Numbered from the stretch's first letter, positions 9,047 to 19,116 are shown. The stretch is 64,000 nucleotides of DNA from Streptomyces antibioticus (GCF_001514065.1 NZ_KQ948433.1:186398-250397); one strand, 5' to 3'. The notes: a model not told the origin generated them from the letters alone. A program made the numbers and translations.

Positions 9047-12000
9047 TCAGCGGGCGTCGGCGGCCTCGGTCTCCGGCACCAGCACGGTCATCAGCGACCC
9101 CGCCTCGTCGACAGTGAAGGCCCGCCCGGGGACCCGGTTGACGCGGATCACGTTGTGCGGCAGCCGCAGCCCCAGGACGTCGCCCTCGCTGACGGTCTGC
9201 GGGGACAGCAGCAACCCCTTGCGGGATCGCCGTACCTGGCCGATCCAGGTGCTGAGCGGCGACACCAGTGCCTCGGCGGGACCGGCGACGGCCAGACCGA
9301 CGGACCGGTCACGGCCGGAGGAGGCGATGTCCCGCAGCATGCCGTCGAGCGGTGACATGGCCAGCAGGTCCGCGTCGTCCACCATGACGACCGCAACTCC
9401 GCCGACCGTCTCCAGGGCCGCTCGCAGCTCCTCCTCGCCCGGCGCGGGCGAGGTCAGCACGACGGCTTTCGGGTGCCCTTCCAGGCCCCGCAGGGGCGAC
9501 TCACGCGGGGTGAGCGCCACTACGCCGGTTCCGGCGCGCAGCAGGGACGCCCCCAGCGACAGCAGCGAGGTGCTGCGCCCGGATCCGGGCGGGCCGACGA
9601 TCGTGTACGTCGAGGCGACACCGGCGAAGTCCACCCAGACGGGGGCCACGTCGTCGCCGCCGAGGCCCAGCATCGCGGTCAGCGGGCCGCGCGGGGCCGT
9701 GCCGATCCGGTCGTACGCCTCCTTGAAGCCGATCGTCATCGGCAGGGTCTCCACACGGAAGGGCCGCGCCGATGCCGGCACACCCGCGTCCCGGGCTGCC
9801 GCCTCGGTGCCGATCCTGTGCAGCGCCTCGGCCTGTTCCGGACCGCTGAGACCGCCCGGCAGGACTGCGACCTGGAGTTCGCTGCCGGTGTCGGTGCGGA
9901 AGCCGCGACCGGCGGGGATCACGGACGGCACCTGTTCGCGCGCGATGCCGTTCATGGTGTAGTCGCCGATGTCGTTCATCCGCATCAGCAGCTTGTTGTC
10001 GTTGAGCGCGGCGATCCGCCCGGCCATCAGGGCCCGTTCGGAGGTGGCGACGACATGCATGCCGACCGCCGCGCCCTCCCTCAGCAGCATCCCGACCTGG
10101 CTGACCATGCGGCCCTCCTCGATCTCGCCGATCAGCGCGCTGAGCGTGTCCCAGCCGTCGATGAGGAGCATCAGGTGCGCGGGGCGCCGGTCCGGGGGCA
10201 GCGCAGCGCGCAGTTCGGTGATGTTGCCCGCCGAGTGCATGGTCATCAGCTCCTGGCGGCGTGCCAGTTCGGCGGTGAGCCGGTTGAGGAGTCGGCCCAG
10301 GCGTTCCAGGTCGGAGCGCGGCACCACGGCTCCGGTGTGCGGCAGGGCGGAGAGCGCCGACAGCGCGCCGCCGCCCGCGTCGATGGCGTGGAAGTGCAGG
10401 TTCGCGCAGGAGTTGGCGCGGGCTAGCGCGCTGGCCATGGTGCGCAGCGTCTGGGAGCGGCCGGAGCGCGGCATGCCCAGGACGAACAGGTGGGAGAAGG
10501 TGTTCAGGTCGAGGAACACCGGTGGCTGCGACTGGAGTTGGGGCAGGTCCTCGCGGGCCCAGGCGGCCGGGACCAGTTGTCCGTCGCCGGTCGGGGCGGT
10601 CGGCTCGGGCAGGTCGGACAGGGACAGGGTGTCGGCCAGCGGCGGCAGCCAGGGGCTGGGCGCCGGCCGGTGGCCGTGCCGTTCGGCCGCCTCCACGAGC
10701 GCGTCGACCAGGGCCATCAGGTCGGTCGGCCCCTCGTCGTCGTCGAGAAGGGCGAACTCGTCCTCGGTCTCCTGGGGTGCCTCCACCGGGCGGCCGAGCC
10801 CCTGCCAGGACAGCGGGGTCATCCACACCCCGGTGTCGTCGTCGGGGAGTTCGGCCTCCGCCGGGCCGGCGGGGTCCGATTCGTCGTGCGGGCGCGGGGA
10901 ACCGACGTAGGCCGTCTGGAAACTCATCGCCGAACGGTGCCCGGTGCGCACCAGGGCGCGTCCCGGGGTGGCCGCGGAGATGCTGGCCGCGTCCGGCACG
11001 TCCAGCACGTCGCTGCTCTCGGTGGCGTCGGTGACGCGCAGCGAGATCCGCAGGTTGGTGTTGGCGCGGATATCGCTGGTGACGACACCGGCGGGCCGCT
11101 GGGTGGCCAGCACCATGTGCAGGCCGAGTGAGCGGCCGCGCTGGGCGATTCCGACGAGGCCGGGGATGAAGTCGGGGATCTCCCGGGCGAGGGTGGCGAA
11201 CTCGTCGATGACCAGCAGCAGTCGCGGCATCGGCGGCAGGTTCGGGTCACGGCGGCGCAGCGCCCGGTACTCGGGGTGGTCCTTGGCGCCGACGGCGGCC
11301 AGCATGTGCTCACGGCGGATCAGTTCCGCAGTGAGCGAGGCGAGGGCGCGCTGCACGAGGTGGCTGTCGAGGTCGGTGACCATGCCCAGGGTGTGCGGTA
11401 GCCGCACACAGTCCTTGAAGGCGCTGCCGCCCTTGTAATCGACCAGTACGAAGGTCAGTTCGTCGGGGCGGTTGACCGCGGCCAGCGAGGCGACGAAGGT
11501 CTGCAGCAGTTCGGACTTGCCGGAGCCGGTGGTGCCCGCGATCAGTGCGTGCGGGCCGTCCTTGACCAGGTCGAAGGCGACCGGCCGGTCGAAGCCCTGC
11601 CCGACGAGCGCGGACGTGGAGGCCGGCCGGCGGTCCCAGCGCTGGAGCACCTCCTCGACAGTGGGCGGCTCCAGGTGCAGCAGGTCCAGCAGCGAGACGG
11701 TCTCGGGCAGTCCGCCGCCCGTGTCCGGGGTGACGTCGTGGACCGGGGCGATGCCCCGTGCCAGGCGTTCGGCCCACTCGGCGGTGACGTAGTCGGGGCG
11801 GATGCCGGTGACGTCGGGCAGCCCGGTGCGGCGCAGCGTGAGGGTGTCGGCGGCGATGGACACCACCGCGCTGGCCTCCTCCGGCAGCATGCGCTCCTCC
11901 CGGTCCAGGCACAGCAGATGGATGCCGCGCAGTGGGCCTTCCTTGAGGACCTGCACCATGCCGGGCACGTCCCGCAGCTCGCGCGCCCCGTCCAGGACGA

Positions 12001-13651
12001 CCAGGACGTCGGGCTCGCTGAGCAGCGCGCCGCGCATTGTGGCCTGCTGCGCCTGGTTGCGGTTGCGGATGACGTTGATGAGCTCGGTGACGCGGTTGGC
12101 GACGGTCTCGGGGTCGTTGCCGAGGAGGATGACGGGTGCGTTGTCCTGGCCGGCGGACAGCCCGGAGCGGGCGTGCGGCAGCCAACGGGCCCACTGCCAT
12201 GCGTCGGCAGCCTTGCTGTCGGTGAGTACGCAGATCTTCAGGTCGCGCGGGCTGTGCAGGACGGCGGCCTGCGCCACCGCCCAGCGGGCCAGCGCCCGGG
12301 CGGGTTCCTCGGGACCGGCGACGCCGACGACCTGGCTGCCCGCGAGGTCCACGCCGATCGGCATGTCGGGGATCTGCCAGTGGGCGGTGCGGTGGTTGTC
12401 CTCGCGGGAGCCGTCATCGATCTGCAGCAGCGACTGCTGCTGGGTGGTGCCGATCCGCAGCACGAGGTTGTCGGGGTCGGAAGGCCTGCGCTCCCACAGC
12501 CGGGCACCGGGTCCTACGGCCATCAGCCCGACGACCGCCGGGTCCGGCGCGGAGGCGACGCGCACCCGGCGCTCGTGCTCCACCTTGGCCCGTACGTCCG
12601 CTTCCAGCGAAGCGCGGCGCAAGCGGTAGTTGGCGACGCCCTCTAGGTACTCCTTGCGGCCTCCGCGGCGGCCGCTGACCCAGTTGCCGATAGCCAGGAC
12701 CGGGCTGAGCACCATGAACATCAGGTAGAGGAAGGAATGGAAGAACCACACCATGGCGACGCCCATGAACATCGGCGCAATGATCACCAGGAAGGACAGG
12801 GGACGGCGCTTGGGGGGTTCGGGCGGTGCGGGCAGCCGGAAGGTCTCCGGTTGCAGCGGGGGGAGCAGGCGCGGCGGCCTGTTGAAGTCCAGGCTCGCCT
12901 TCGGCGAGGCCACCACAGCGGCGTCGGCCAGGGTGGGCCGTACCGCGCGCAACAGGTGCTCGCCGACGACGAGTTCACCGTCCAGCTCCCAGCGGGTCCA
13001 GCCACGCGGCAGTCCGTCCTCCTCCTGTTCCTCGGGGCCGGGGTCGGGCTCGGGCGGCAGTGCCACCACGTCCGCGCGGGGTCGCGGCGGCGGTGCCTCG
13101 GGGAGCGAAAGCCGGACCTGCGCGTCGTCCTCGGGCAGCACGGCGAGGACCGTACCGTCCGGACGTACGGTCAGCCGCAGCCCTTCGCCGGGCATGCTTC
13201 GGCCCGCCAGTGGCACGGAGCTACCGGCCCGGGGGCCGATCAGATGGGTGCCGACGCCGAGCTGGTATACCTGGCCGGCCACCGGGCCGCCGATCACCTG
13301 GATCTCGACGACGGGGGCGGAGCCGGGCTTCTTGGGTGTGGGCATCGCGTCGCGAGCGGGGCCGTAGGCCGAGGCGGTGTCCCCGACCGGCCGGCCCAGG
13401 CCGAGGGTGCTGCCGTCCCGGATCCCGGAGGAGGCCAGAGCGAGGTCCGGGTCGAGGAGACGGTCACCGAGATAGAGCGGGATGTCTGCGGCGGAAGCGG
13501 CCATGTCCGGCTCCTCGCCGGGCGCGGCGCCCCGGTGCGCGGCCGACAACTGCGTGGCGAGCCTGCGGACGGGGGTGGCGGCGGCCGCGTTGACGAGGAC
13601 GTCGCGTTGCTCCCGCCGTTGGTCGTCCACGGTGGTGACGAGGAACTTCAC
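9047..13651 (-). CDS. eccC: Type VII secretion ATPase, EccC/EssC type
   Basis: A 1,534-residue FtsK/SpoIIIE-family motor. The N-terminus (about 1-90) reads as a ubiquitin-like fold, and 110-200 as an FHA-like domain (IGGPVAGQVYQLGVGTHLIG). Two adjacent membrane helices lie near 287-325. Three ATPase modules follow: Walker A GTTGSGKSELL near 705 with Walker B LLLVIDEFATL, then degenerate GMPRSGRSQT near 1058, then GPPGSGRSTS near 1351. EccC recognises WXG100-type substrates and powers export across the membrane. The UBL/FHA front end recalls the EssC arrangement of Firmicutes T7SSb. The start is GTG at 13651, overlapping the stop of the upstream gene (GTGA), so translation is probably coupled. 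No eccB, eccD, eccE or mycP is in the window. Confidence 0.93.
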   Translation of the reverse strand: MKFLVTTVDDQRREQRDVLVNAAAATPVRRLATQLSAAHRGAAPGEEPDMAASAADIPLYLGDRLLDPDLALASSGIRDGSTLGLGRPVGDTASAYGPARDAMPTPKKPGSAPVVEIQVIGGPVAGQVYQLGVGTHLIGPRAGSSVPLAGRSMPGEGLRLTVRPDGTVLAVLPEDDAQVRLSLPEAPPPRPRADVVALPPEPDPGPEEQEEDGLPRGWTRWELDGELVVGEHLLRAVRPTLADAAVVASPKASLDFNRPPRLLPPLQPETFRLPAPPEPPKRRPLSFLVIIAPMFMGVAMVWFFHSFLYLMFMVLSPVLAIGNWVSGRRGGRKEYLEGVANYRLRRASLEADVRAKVEHERRVRVASAPDPAVVGLMAVGPGARLWERRPSDPDNLVLRIGTTQQQSLLQIDDGSREDNHRTAHWQIPDMPIGVDLAGSQVVGVAGPEEPARALARWAVAQAAVLHSPRDLKICVLTDSKAADAWQWARWLPHARSGLSAGQDNAPVILLGNDPETVANRVTELINVIRNRNQAQQATMRGALLSEPDVLVVLDGARELRDVPGMVQVLKEGPLRGIHLLCLDREERMLPEEASAVVSIAADTLTLRRTGLPDVTGIRPDYVTAEWAERLARGIAPVHDVTPDTGGGLPETVSLLDLLHLEPPTVEEVLQRWDRRPASTSALVGQGFDRPVAFDLVKDGPHALIAGTTGSGKSELLQTFVASLAAVNRPDELTFVLVDYKGGSAFKDCVRLPHTLGMVTDLDSHLVQRALASLTAELIRREHMLAAVGAKDHPEYRALRRRDPNLPPMPRLLLVIDEFATLAREIPDFIPGLVGIAQRGRSLGLHMVLATQRPAGVVTSDIRANTNLRISLRVTDATESSDVLDVPDAASISAATPGRALVRTGHRSAMSFQTAYVGSPRPHDESDPAGPAEAELPDDDTGVWMTPLSWQGLGRPVEAPQETEDEFALLDDDEGPTDLMALVDALVEAAERHGHRPAPSPWLPPLADTLSLSDLPEPTAPTGDGQLVPAAWAREDLPQLQSQPPVFLDLNTFSHLFVLGMPRSGRSQTLRTMASALARANSCANLHFHAIDAGGGALSALSALPHTGAVVPRSDLERLGRLLNRLTAELARRQELMTMHSAGNITELRAALPPDRRPAHLMLLIDGWDTLSALIGEIEEGRMVSQVGMLLREGAAVGMHVVATSERALMAGRIAALNDNKLLMRMNDIGDYTMNGIAREQVPSVIPAGRGFRTDTGSELQVAVLPGGLSGPEQAEALHRIGTEAAARDAGVPASARPFRVETLPMTIGFKEAYDRIGTAPRGPLTAMLGLGGDDVAPVWVDFAGVASTYTIVGPPGSGRSTSLLSLGASLLRAGTGVVALTPRESPLRGLEGHPKAVVLTSPAPGEEELRAALETVGGVAVVMVDDADLLAMSPLDGMLRDIASSGRDRSVGLAVAGPAEALVSPLSTWIGQVRRSRKGLLLSPQTVSEGDVLGLRLPHNVIRVNRVPGRAFTVDEAGSLMTVLVPETEAADAR

Positions 13652-15285
13652 GGCTCGTTCCGCCTTTCGGCTCGGGGGTTCTCGAAGGATTCGGCGTCAC
13701 GGTTGCCGGCCGCCGAGACTCCCGTGATCTCCGGCTCGGCGAACAGGTCACGGACGGCCGGAGCCAGGGGTTCCGCGGCGGCGGAGGCGGTGGTGCCGGC
13801 GAAGGCGGTGACGTCGGTGGCGACGGGCTCAGCGGCCAGAGGCGGACGCGACCGAACACCGGGCCCGACACGCTCCGCGACGGAGCGGCGCGCATCCGGG
13901 GCTTGGGCGGGAGGCGTCGAACCGGCGAGAGGCTGTGAACCGGCAGGGGCCTTCGGACCGGCAGGAGTCTTCGGACCGGCAGAAGTCCGCGGCCCGCCGG
14001 GGGCCACCGGCCCGGCAGCAGTTTCCGGGGACATCGCACCGGCCGAAAGCCGTAGCCCGCCCGACGGCACGGCACCGCTCCCCGACGGAACTTCGCCGCC
14101 ACGCCGTGCCGCACGACCCGGCGGCCGCCCCGCACCGCCACCCCCAGGCCCCTCGGGCTGCTGCCGCCGCTTGACGCCCCTGCGGGCGACGCGGGCGACG
14201 GCCGGGCCGAGCGGCGCCGCGTCGGTCGCGAGGCCCAGGCCGGGTGCCTCGGTACGACCGCGCGAGTTGACCCGGATCTCCCAACGGTGGACGGAGACCG
14301 GCCCGACCACCACGGCGCACACCGACCCGGCACCGGCCAGTTCGGCCAGCCGTGCCGCCTGTTCGTCGTCCGGCGCCGCACAGACCACCACCACCGGCCG
14401 GGCGCGGTCGGACGTCAGGTGGACAAGAGAATTCAGTACCTCGTCCAGGTCGGGGCCGTCGAAGCGGGGGTGCACTCCACGCGTCACGAGCACGTCGGCC
14501 GGGCCACCCGGCAGATCGAGGTAGGCCGCCACCGCCTGGACGAAGTCACGAACCGCCCTGCGTTCGCCGTAGGCGTTCAGGATGCGGGCCCCACGCATGA
14601 GGTCGAGGAAGACCACACCGTCGTCACTCAGCCCGAGCGGCACGAGAACTCGGCCGGTACCGGACGCCACTCCGCCGCCGCCCTCCGCGTCGCCTGGCGC
14701 CTCCCCCGCCTCCTCCGCATCCGCATCCGTCCCCGTCCCCGTCCCCATCCTTGGGAGGCTCTCGGCATCGATCGCGGAGGCGTACCAGAGAAGCGGATCG
14801 TCGCCGGTCTCCCACGGATGCCGGGGCTGCGGCAGGCTTCGGCCGGCCACGGACACAGCGACCTCGCCGTCGCTGCGCCGGGTGGCGGGCCGGACCCCGA
14901 CCGCGAAGGCGAAGGCTTGGGGCGCGCTGGGATGGACGGCGGCGTCGACACCGTCAAGTGCGTGCCGGGCCAGGGTCACCGGTGCGTCGGACGTCAGCAG
15001 CCGGGTGAGTCGCCTCACGGCAGCACGGAAGCGCAGGAACTCGCGTACCGGCTCGGAGAAAGCCTGGCGGGTCAGGCGGACCTGACGGGCCAGCCGACGC
15101 CACGCCCGGCGTCGGCCCCCCTGCCTGCGCACCAGCCAGCGCCCCAACAGCCAGACCAGCAGCAGGAGTTCGGCCAGCGCGAGGATCAGGGCGCTGGCAC
15201 CCGAGTCCCAGGAGAGGGCGAGCGTGCTTTCGGCTTGCGCCACCGTCGCCCAGGCTTCCATCGGACCCGCCTGATGGATGTGCAC
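13648..15285 (-). CDS. Membrane-anchored T7SS-associated protein
   Basis: 545 residues, with one clear hydrophobic segment at about 28-50 (LILALAELLLLVWLLGRWLV) followed by an Arg-rich stretch, so the bulk is probably cytoplasmic. The middle (about 80-360) looks folded and includes VVVVCAAPDDEQAARLAELA. The last 180 residues are a low-complexity Ala/Pro/Gly tail with repeated GPKTPAGPKAPAG-type units. Its stop overlaps the eccC GTG start, which argues for a shared complex. It is not recognisable to me as EccB, EccD or EccE. Function unknown; an inner-membrane accessory of the secretion machine is the simplest inference. Confidence 0.75.
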   Translation of the reverse strand: MHIHQAGPMEAWATVAQAESTLALSWDSGASALILALAELLLLVWLLGRWLVRRQGGRRRAWRRLARQVRLTRQAFSEPVREFLRFRAAVRRLTRLLTSDAPVTLARHALDGVDAAVHPSAPQAFAFAVGVRPATRRSDGEVAVSVAGRSLPQPRHPWETGDDPLLWYASAIDAESLPRMGTGTGTDADAEEAGEAPGDAEGGGGVASGTGRVLVPLGLSDDGVVFLDLMRGARILNAYGERRAVRDFVQAVAAYLDLPGGPADVLVTRGVHPRFDGPDLDEVLNSLVHLTSDRARPVVVVCAAPDDEQAARLAELAGAGSVCAVVVGPVSVHRWEIRVNSRGRTEAPGLGLATDAAPLGPAVARVARRGVKRRQQPEGPGGGGAGRPPGRAARRGGEVPSGSGAVPSGGLRLSAGAMSPETAAGPVAPGGPRTSAGPKTPAGPKAPAGSQPLAGSTPPAQAPDARRSVAERVGPGVRSRPPLAAEPVATDVTAFAGTTASAAAEPLAPAVRDLFAEPEITGVSAAGNRDAESFENPRAERRNEP

Positions 15286-15719
15286 GAGAACCCCTCGATA
15301 TGTCGCCGACCGGAGAACAACCGGATGTCCGAAGGGCTACGACACACAGACCAGGAGTGTGCTCACCCCGGCCGTATGGCCGCCCCGACCACACAGGTGT
15401 GATGCGGCCGTCTCCCGCCGCTGTCATCACCGAGTCTAAGGGGAAACATGTTGCCTGCACGCACGGGTGTGACGGCAGCCGCATCATGGACAGCAGCAGT
15501 GGACGCGCACACATGCGGAAGTCCAGCGCCCAGGTCTAGGACTCGATCGCCTGCGGTTACTGGGCTGACGTCGTCTGGGACACGTTTGCCAGAGTCGCGG
15601 TGTGGTCCGAGCCTGACAGTTGCTGGTCATGGCCCCGGCACCCGCCCGTCCTACGGTCAGGGTGTAACCGTATGCGTCGACGACCCTGACCATCCGTGCC
15701 ACCGGTTGACCGCCCTCGC
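15286..15719. other. Intergenic region, no supported gene
   Basis: About 430 bp between the secretion operon start and the 3' end of the dienelactone hydrolase gene. Open frames here are short and have poor codon bias on both strands. It must contain the promoter of the secretion operon (minus strand), but I cannot pick a convincing -35/-10 pair. Confidence 0.5.
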
Positions 15720-16475
15720 TCAGAGGGCCCGGCCGAACAGGGCCAGCAGTTCTGACCAGTGCCGCTCGGCCGCCGCCGGGTTGTAGGCGGCCGTGTCGGA
15801 CTGGGTGTAGCCGTGGTGCGCGCCCGCGTAGACCTCACACCGGTGCGTGACATCCGCGTCGGTGAGCGCCTTCTCCAGCCTGCGAATCTGCTCCTCGGGC
15901 ATCGAGAGGTCCTCGTCGGCGTGCGCGAAGTACAGCTCGGCTGTGATCCGGTCGGCGAGCAGGTGCGGACTGTCAGGTGCCTCGCTCGCCAGGTCGCCGC
16001 CGTGGAAGCCGGCCGCCGCGGCGATGCGGTCGGGGTGGGTGCCCGCCGCATGGAGCGCGAGCCTGGCGCCCATGCAGTACCCGGTAATGCCAACTGGTCC
16101 GTCCGCAGCCAGAGATGACTGCGCGAACCACTCCAGGTAGGCCCCTGCATCGCGCCGCGACAGCTCAGGGGTGAGCGCCTGCATCAGCGGGACGACCTTC
16201 CCCACGATGTCAGGCCGGGCCGCCATGTCGATGAACTCGGGCAGCTCCACCACCGGGATGCGCCCGTGCCGGTAGAAGACATTCGGGACGAGGACGGTGT
16301 AGCCGGCGGTCGCCAGCCGGTCGGCCATGGCCGTCAGGTGCGGACGGACCCCGAACGCGTCCTGGTACATGAGGACGCCCGCGTGGGCCTGCTCGTCGTC
16401 GGGGCGCGCCAGATAGGCGTCGGCGATGCCGTCGGCGGTGGGGATGTCCACGAGGGTTCCGATCACGGCGTTCAT
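15720..16475 (-). CDS. Dienelactone hydrolase family protein
   Basis: 251 residues, the family's normal size. The alpha/beta-hydrolase triad with a cysteine nucleophile is visible: Cys134 in GYCMGARLA, Asp187 in AHADEDLSM and a His at 220-221 in AGAHHGYTQ. Enzymes of this family open lactones such as dienelactone in chloroaromatic breakdown, or act as broad carboxylic-ester hydrolases; the true substrate cannot be read from sequence. It is cytoplasmic, with no signal peptide. It diverges from the Tat-exported amidohydrolase across about 215 bp. Confidence 0.9.
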   Translation of the reverse strand: MNAVIGTLVDIPTADGIADAYLARPDDEQAHAGVLMYQDAFGVRPHLTAMADRLATAGYTVLVPNVFYRHGRIPVVELPEFIDMAARPDIVGKVVPLMQALTPELSRRDAGAYLEWFAQSSLAADGPVGITGYCMGARLALHAAGTHPDRIAAAAGFHGGDLASEAPDSPHLLADRITAELYFAHADEDLSMPEEQIRRLEKALTDADVTHRCEVYAGAHHGYTQSDTAAYNPAAAERHWSELLALFGRAL

Positions 16476-16647
16476 GGAATAGGTGTGCCTCTCTGCGGGA
16501 AGGTTGGCTCACGCCCGGAACACCCTGGTTGGTGACCTGATTCCCTTTTTCGGTCATTGGCTCGTAAAAACATGTTCCTGCATGACGTGCCGACGGCAGA
16601 CACATATTCTCCTCGGCGAGATGTCACGATCACACATCCACCGATCA

Positions 16648-16677
16648 CACGACACCACACCACACCACACCACACCG
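16648..16677 (+). repeat. Short CCACA tandem repeat
   Basis: Five-base units of the CACAC type are repeated about five times in the leader just before the amidohydrolase ribosome binding site. It is a possible slippage tract, but lies outside the coding sequence. Confidence 0.6.
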
Positions 16678-16691
16678 AGGACAAGGCTGAC

Positions 16692-18389
16692 GTGAACGAC
16701 TTCCATCCCGGCCGCAGACGCCTGCTCAAGATGTTCGGCCTGGGCGCCACCGCGAGCACGGCGGCGATTCTCCAGGCCGACCCGGTGCTCGCGGCGACCC
16801 TCGGGTACGACGAGAAGACCGGGGTCTCCCCCGCCACCTACCGGGCCCCCAAGGGGCTGGCGCAGAACACCGCGGCCAAGCAGACCGCCCTCGACTGGAT
16901 CGCGGCCGAGCAGGGCGCGATCACCCGGCTCAGCGACGAGGTGTGGCAGCACGCGGAGCTCTCGCTGCGCGAGTGGAAGTCCTCCCTCGCGCACGCGAAG
17001 TTGCTTCAGGACAACGGCTTCACGGTCACCTGGGGCGCGGGGGGCTTCCCGACCGCGTTCGTCGCCACGTACGGCACCGAGGGCCCCGTCATCGGCTTCA
17101 ACGCGGAGTACGACGCGCTGCCCGGCCTGTCGCAGAAGAAGGGCGTGGGCACGCACGACCCGCTGGTCTACAACTACGACGCCTACGGCCCCACGTACGG
17201 CGCGGGCCACGGCGACGCCCACAACGCCCTCGGCGCGGGCGGCACCGCCGCCGCCATCGCGGTCGCGCGGGCGATCCGCGCCCACGGTCTGAAGGCCACC
17301 GTCAAGCTGTTCGGCAGCGCGGGCGAGGAGCAGCTCGTCGGCAAGGCGTACGCGGTCAAGGCAGGCGTCTACGACGGCCTCGACGCCTTCCTGGACTGGC
17401 ACCCCTTCAACATCACGGTGCCGTTCTGGAACACCACCAGCGCGCTGATATCGGCCACCTTCACCTTCCTCGGCGCCTCCGGCCACGGCGGCACCCCGCT
17501 GGGCAACAAGTCCGGGCTGGACGGCGCCCTGCTGATGGCGACGATGTCGGAGTACCTGCGGGAGAAGAACGTCGCCCCGTCCGGCCGCTTCCACTACGCG
17601 ATCATCAACGGGGGCGGCGCCCCGAACGTGACCCCGGACATGTGCTCCATCTGGTTCTTCGTCCGCGAGGGCAGCCCGGCGCGCGCCAAGGTGCTCTACG
17701 ACAAGATCGTGGAGTGCGGCAAGGCCGCCGCCCAGGCCAGCCAGACCCGCCTGGTGCACAAGTTCCACTCCGCGACCTGGAACCTGCTGGCCAACAAGGC
17801 CGGCGCGGAGCTGCTCAACGACAACATGCGGCAGATCGGCGCGCCGAAGTTCACCGACGCCGACCACGCCCTGGCCAAGGCGGTGCAGAAGTCGCTGGGC
17901 AAGCCCGAGACGGGCATGCCGACCGAGCTGACCCCGCTCGCTCCTCCGGCGGCCGCCTACACCGGCGGTCTGGCCACCGACACCGCCGACATCAGCTGGC
18001 AGGTGCCCACCGCCGTGCTGCTGTCCGCCGCCTACCCTCCGGGCATCCCGAACCACAACTGGGGTGCCACGGCGACGGCGGCCACCAACATCGGCCACCA
18101 GGCGCTGCTGTCCGCCGCCCGCTATCTGGCGGCGGGCGCGATCGACCTGATCGAGCAGCCGGACCTGCTGGCCGCGATGAAGCAGGAGTTCCAGGACCGC
18201 ACCGAGGGCGTGGAGTGGGCCTCGATGATCCCCGACGGCAACCAGCCTCCGCTGTACGAGCCGCCCGCCGAGTTCCTGAGGGCGACCGGGCAGTCCTGGC
18301 CGCCGAAGGGCGTCACCTGGCCGGTGCCGCCGATCGTCTCCACCGAGCAGCTGGGGGGCACCGGCCCCGCCCTCGCGCCGGTGACCTGA
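16692..18389 (+). CDS. Tat-exported M20 family amidohydrolase (AbgB-like)
   Basis: 565 residues. GTG at 16692 follows GAGGACA and puts a twin-arginine signal at the very start (RRRLLKMFGLGATAST), so this start is preferred over longer in-frame options. The mature part matches metal-dependent M20D amidohydrolases: NAEYDALPG, GHGDAHNALG, SAGEEQLVGKA and the ATDTADISWQVPT block typical of the p-aminobenzoyl-glutamate hydrolase subunit B group. It probably cleaves an N-acyl or glutamate amide outside the membrane; the substrate is unknown. A strong hairpin follows the stop. Confidence 0.9.
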   Translation: MNDFHPGRRRLLKMFGLGATASTAAILQADPVLAATLGYDEKTGVSPATYRAPKGLAQNTAAKQTALDWIAAEQGAITRLSDEVWQHAELSLREWKSSLAHAKLLQDNGFTVTWGAGGFPTAFVATYGTEGPVIGFNAEYDALPGLSQKKGVGTHDPLVYNYDAYGPTYGAGHGDAHNALGAGGTAAAIAVARAIRAHGLKATVKLFGSAGEEQLVGKAYAVKAGVYDGLDAFLDWHPFNITVPFWNTTSALISATFTFLGASGHGGTPLGNKSGLDGALLMATMSEYLREKNVAPSGRFHYAIINGGGAPNVTPDMCSIWFFVREGSPARAKVLYDKIVECGKAAAQASQTRLVHKFHSATWNLLANKAGAELLNDNMRQIGAPKFTDADHALAKAVQKSLGKPETGMPTELTPLAPPAAAYTGGLATDTADISWQVPTAVLLSAAYPPGIPNHNWGATATAATNIGHQALLSAARYLAAGAIDLIEQPDLLAAMKQEFQDRTEGVEWASMIPDGNQPPLYEPPAEFLRATGQSWPPKGVTWPVPPIVSTEQLGGTGPALAPVT

Positions 18390-18409
18390 CGGCACCGCGT
18401 CCCGCCCGA

Positions 18410-18450
18410 CTCCGCCCGTGGTCGTTGCGCCTCCACGACCGCGGGCGGAG
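18410..18450 (+). terminator. Hairpin terminator after the amidohydrolase
   Basis: Sixteen-base arms (CTCCGCCCGTGGTCGT against ACGACCGCGGGCGGAG, one bulge) lie 20 bp after the stop. There is no clear T tract, which is common in Streptomyces. Confidence 0.65.
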
Positions 18451-18622
18451 GTCTTGAGTGACTGAGGTCTTGGGTGACTTACGTCAGACCGCCCCGGGGC
18501 GGGCGGGACACCTGAGCCTGTGCCTGCTCGGCCGCAGACCGTCAACTGACCGATGTCCGAGGGCCGCGCCCGGCGAAGAGTGGTGCACACAGACTTCGTT
18601 CCACGGAGGGGGAACTCCTGTC

Positions 18623-19090
18623 ATGCACCGTGATCAGTCACCCCTGCGGGCGCATTCGGCGCCCGAGCTCGTGCCCTCGCTGTATCTGAATCTCGACCAG
18701 ATGGTCGACGAGTTCACGCGGCAGCCGATCACCGCGAAATTCCGGTTCGACCCGGACATGCCGGCGGTGATCACGGTCGAGTTCGTGGCGGAACGAGGCC
18801 CGGGGCTCGTCTGGCGCATCGGCCGCGAGCTGCTGCACCGCGGCCTGACGGCGATGAGCGGCAACGGCGACGTACGGATGTGGCCGATGTCGCCCGGAGA
18901 GCGGGCCTCGTCCTGGCTGCTGCTGGAATCGACGGAGGTGGAGGCGCTGTTCGAGGTCCCCATCCCGCCGCTGGCGGACTGGCTCGACGCGACGTACCGA
19001 GTCACCTCCGCCGAGGCGGAGATGACGGGTCTGGACTGGGACGGCTTCCTCAGGGACCTGCTCGACGACCCCGAAACGGCCACCGAGTGA
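18623..19090 (+). CDS. SsgA-like (SALP) sporulation/cell division protein
   Basis: 155 residues starting at the ATG behind GGAGGGGGAA. The body carries the SALP pattern: LVWRIGRELLHRGL, then GNGDVRMWP, then LLLESTEVEALFEVP, in the same order and spacing as in SsgA and SsgB. These proteins are confined to morphologically complex actinomycetes and guide septum placement and peptidoglycan remodelling in sporulation, which supports a Streptomyces-type host. The C-terminus is acidic. This is a member of the family, not demonstrably SsgA, SsgB or any named paralogue. Confidence 0.85.
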   Translation: MHRDQSPLRAHSAPELVPSLYLNLDQMVDEFTRQPITAKFRFDPDMPAVITVEFVAERGPGLVWRIGRELLHRGLTAMSGNGDVRMWPMSPGERASSWLLLESTEVEALFEVPIPPLADWLDATYRVTSAEAEMTGLDWDGFLRDLLDDPETATE

Positions 19091-19116
19091 CCGTGGCCGG
19101 GCCCACACGGGCTGAC

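Noticed and set aside
15300-15539. A 79-codon plus-strand frame upstream of the secretion operon
   Set aside because: No ribosome binding site, poor codon bias and no recognisable feature.
16554-18590. A 678-codon minus-strand frame opposite the M20 amidohydrolase
   Set aside because: High GC leaves antisense frames open. The plus-strand frame carries a Tat signal and M20 motifs; the antisense protein is Arg/Gly/Val low complexity.
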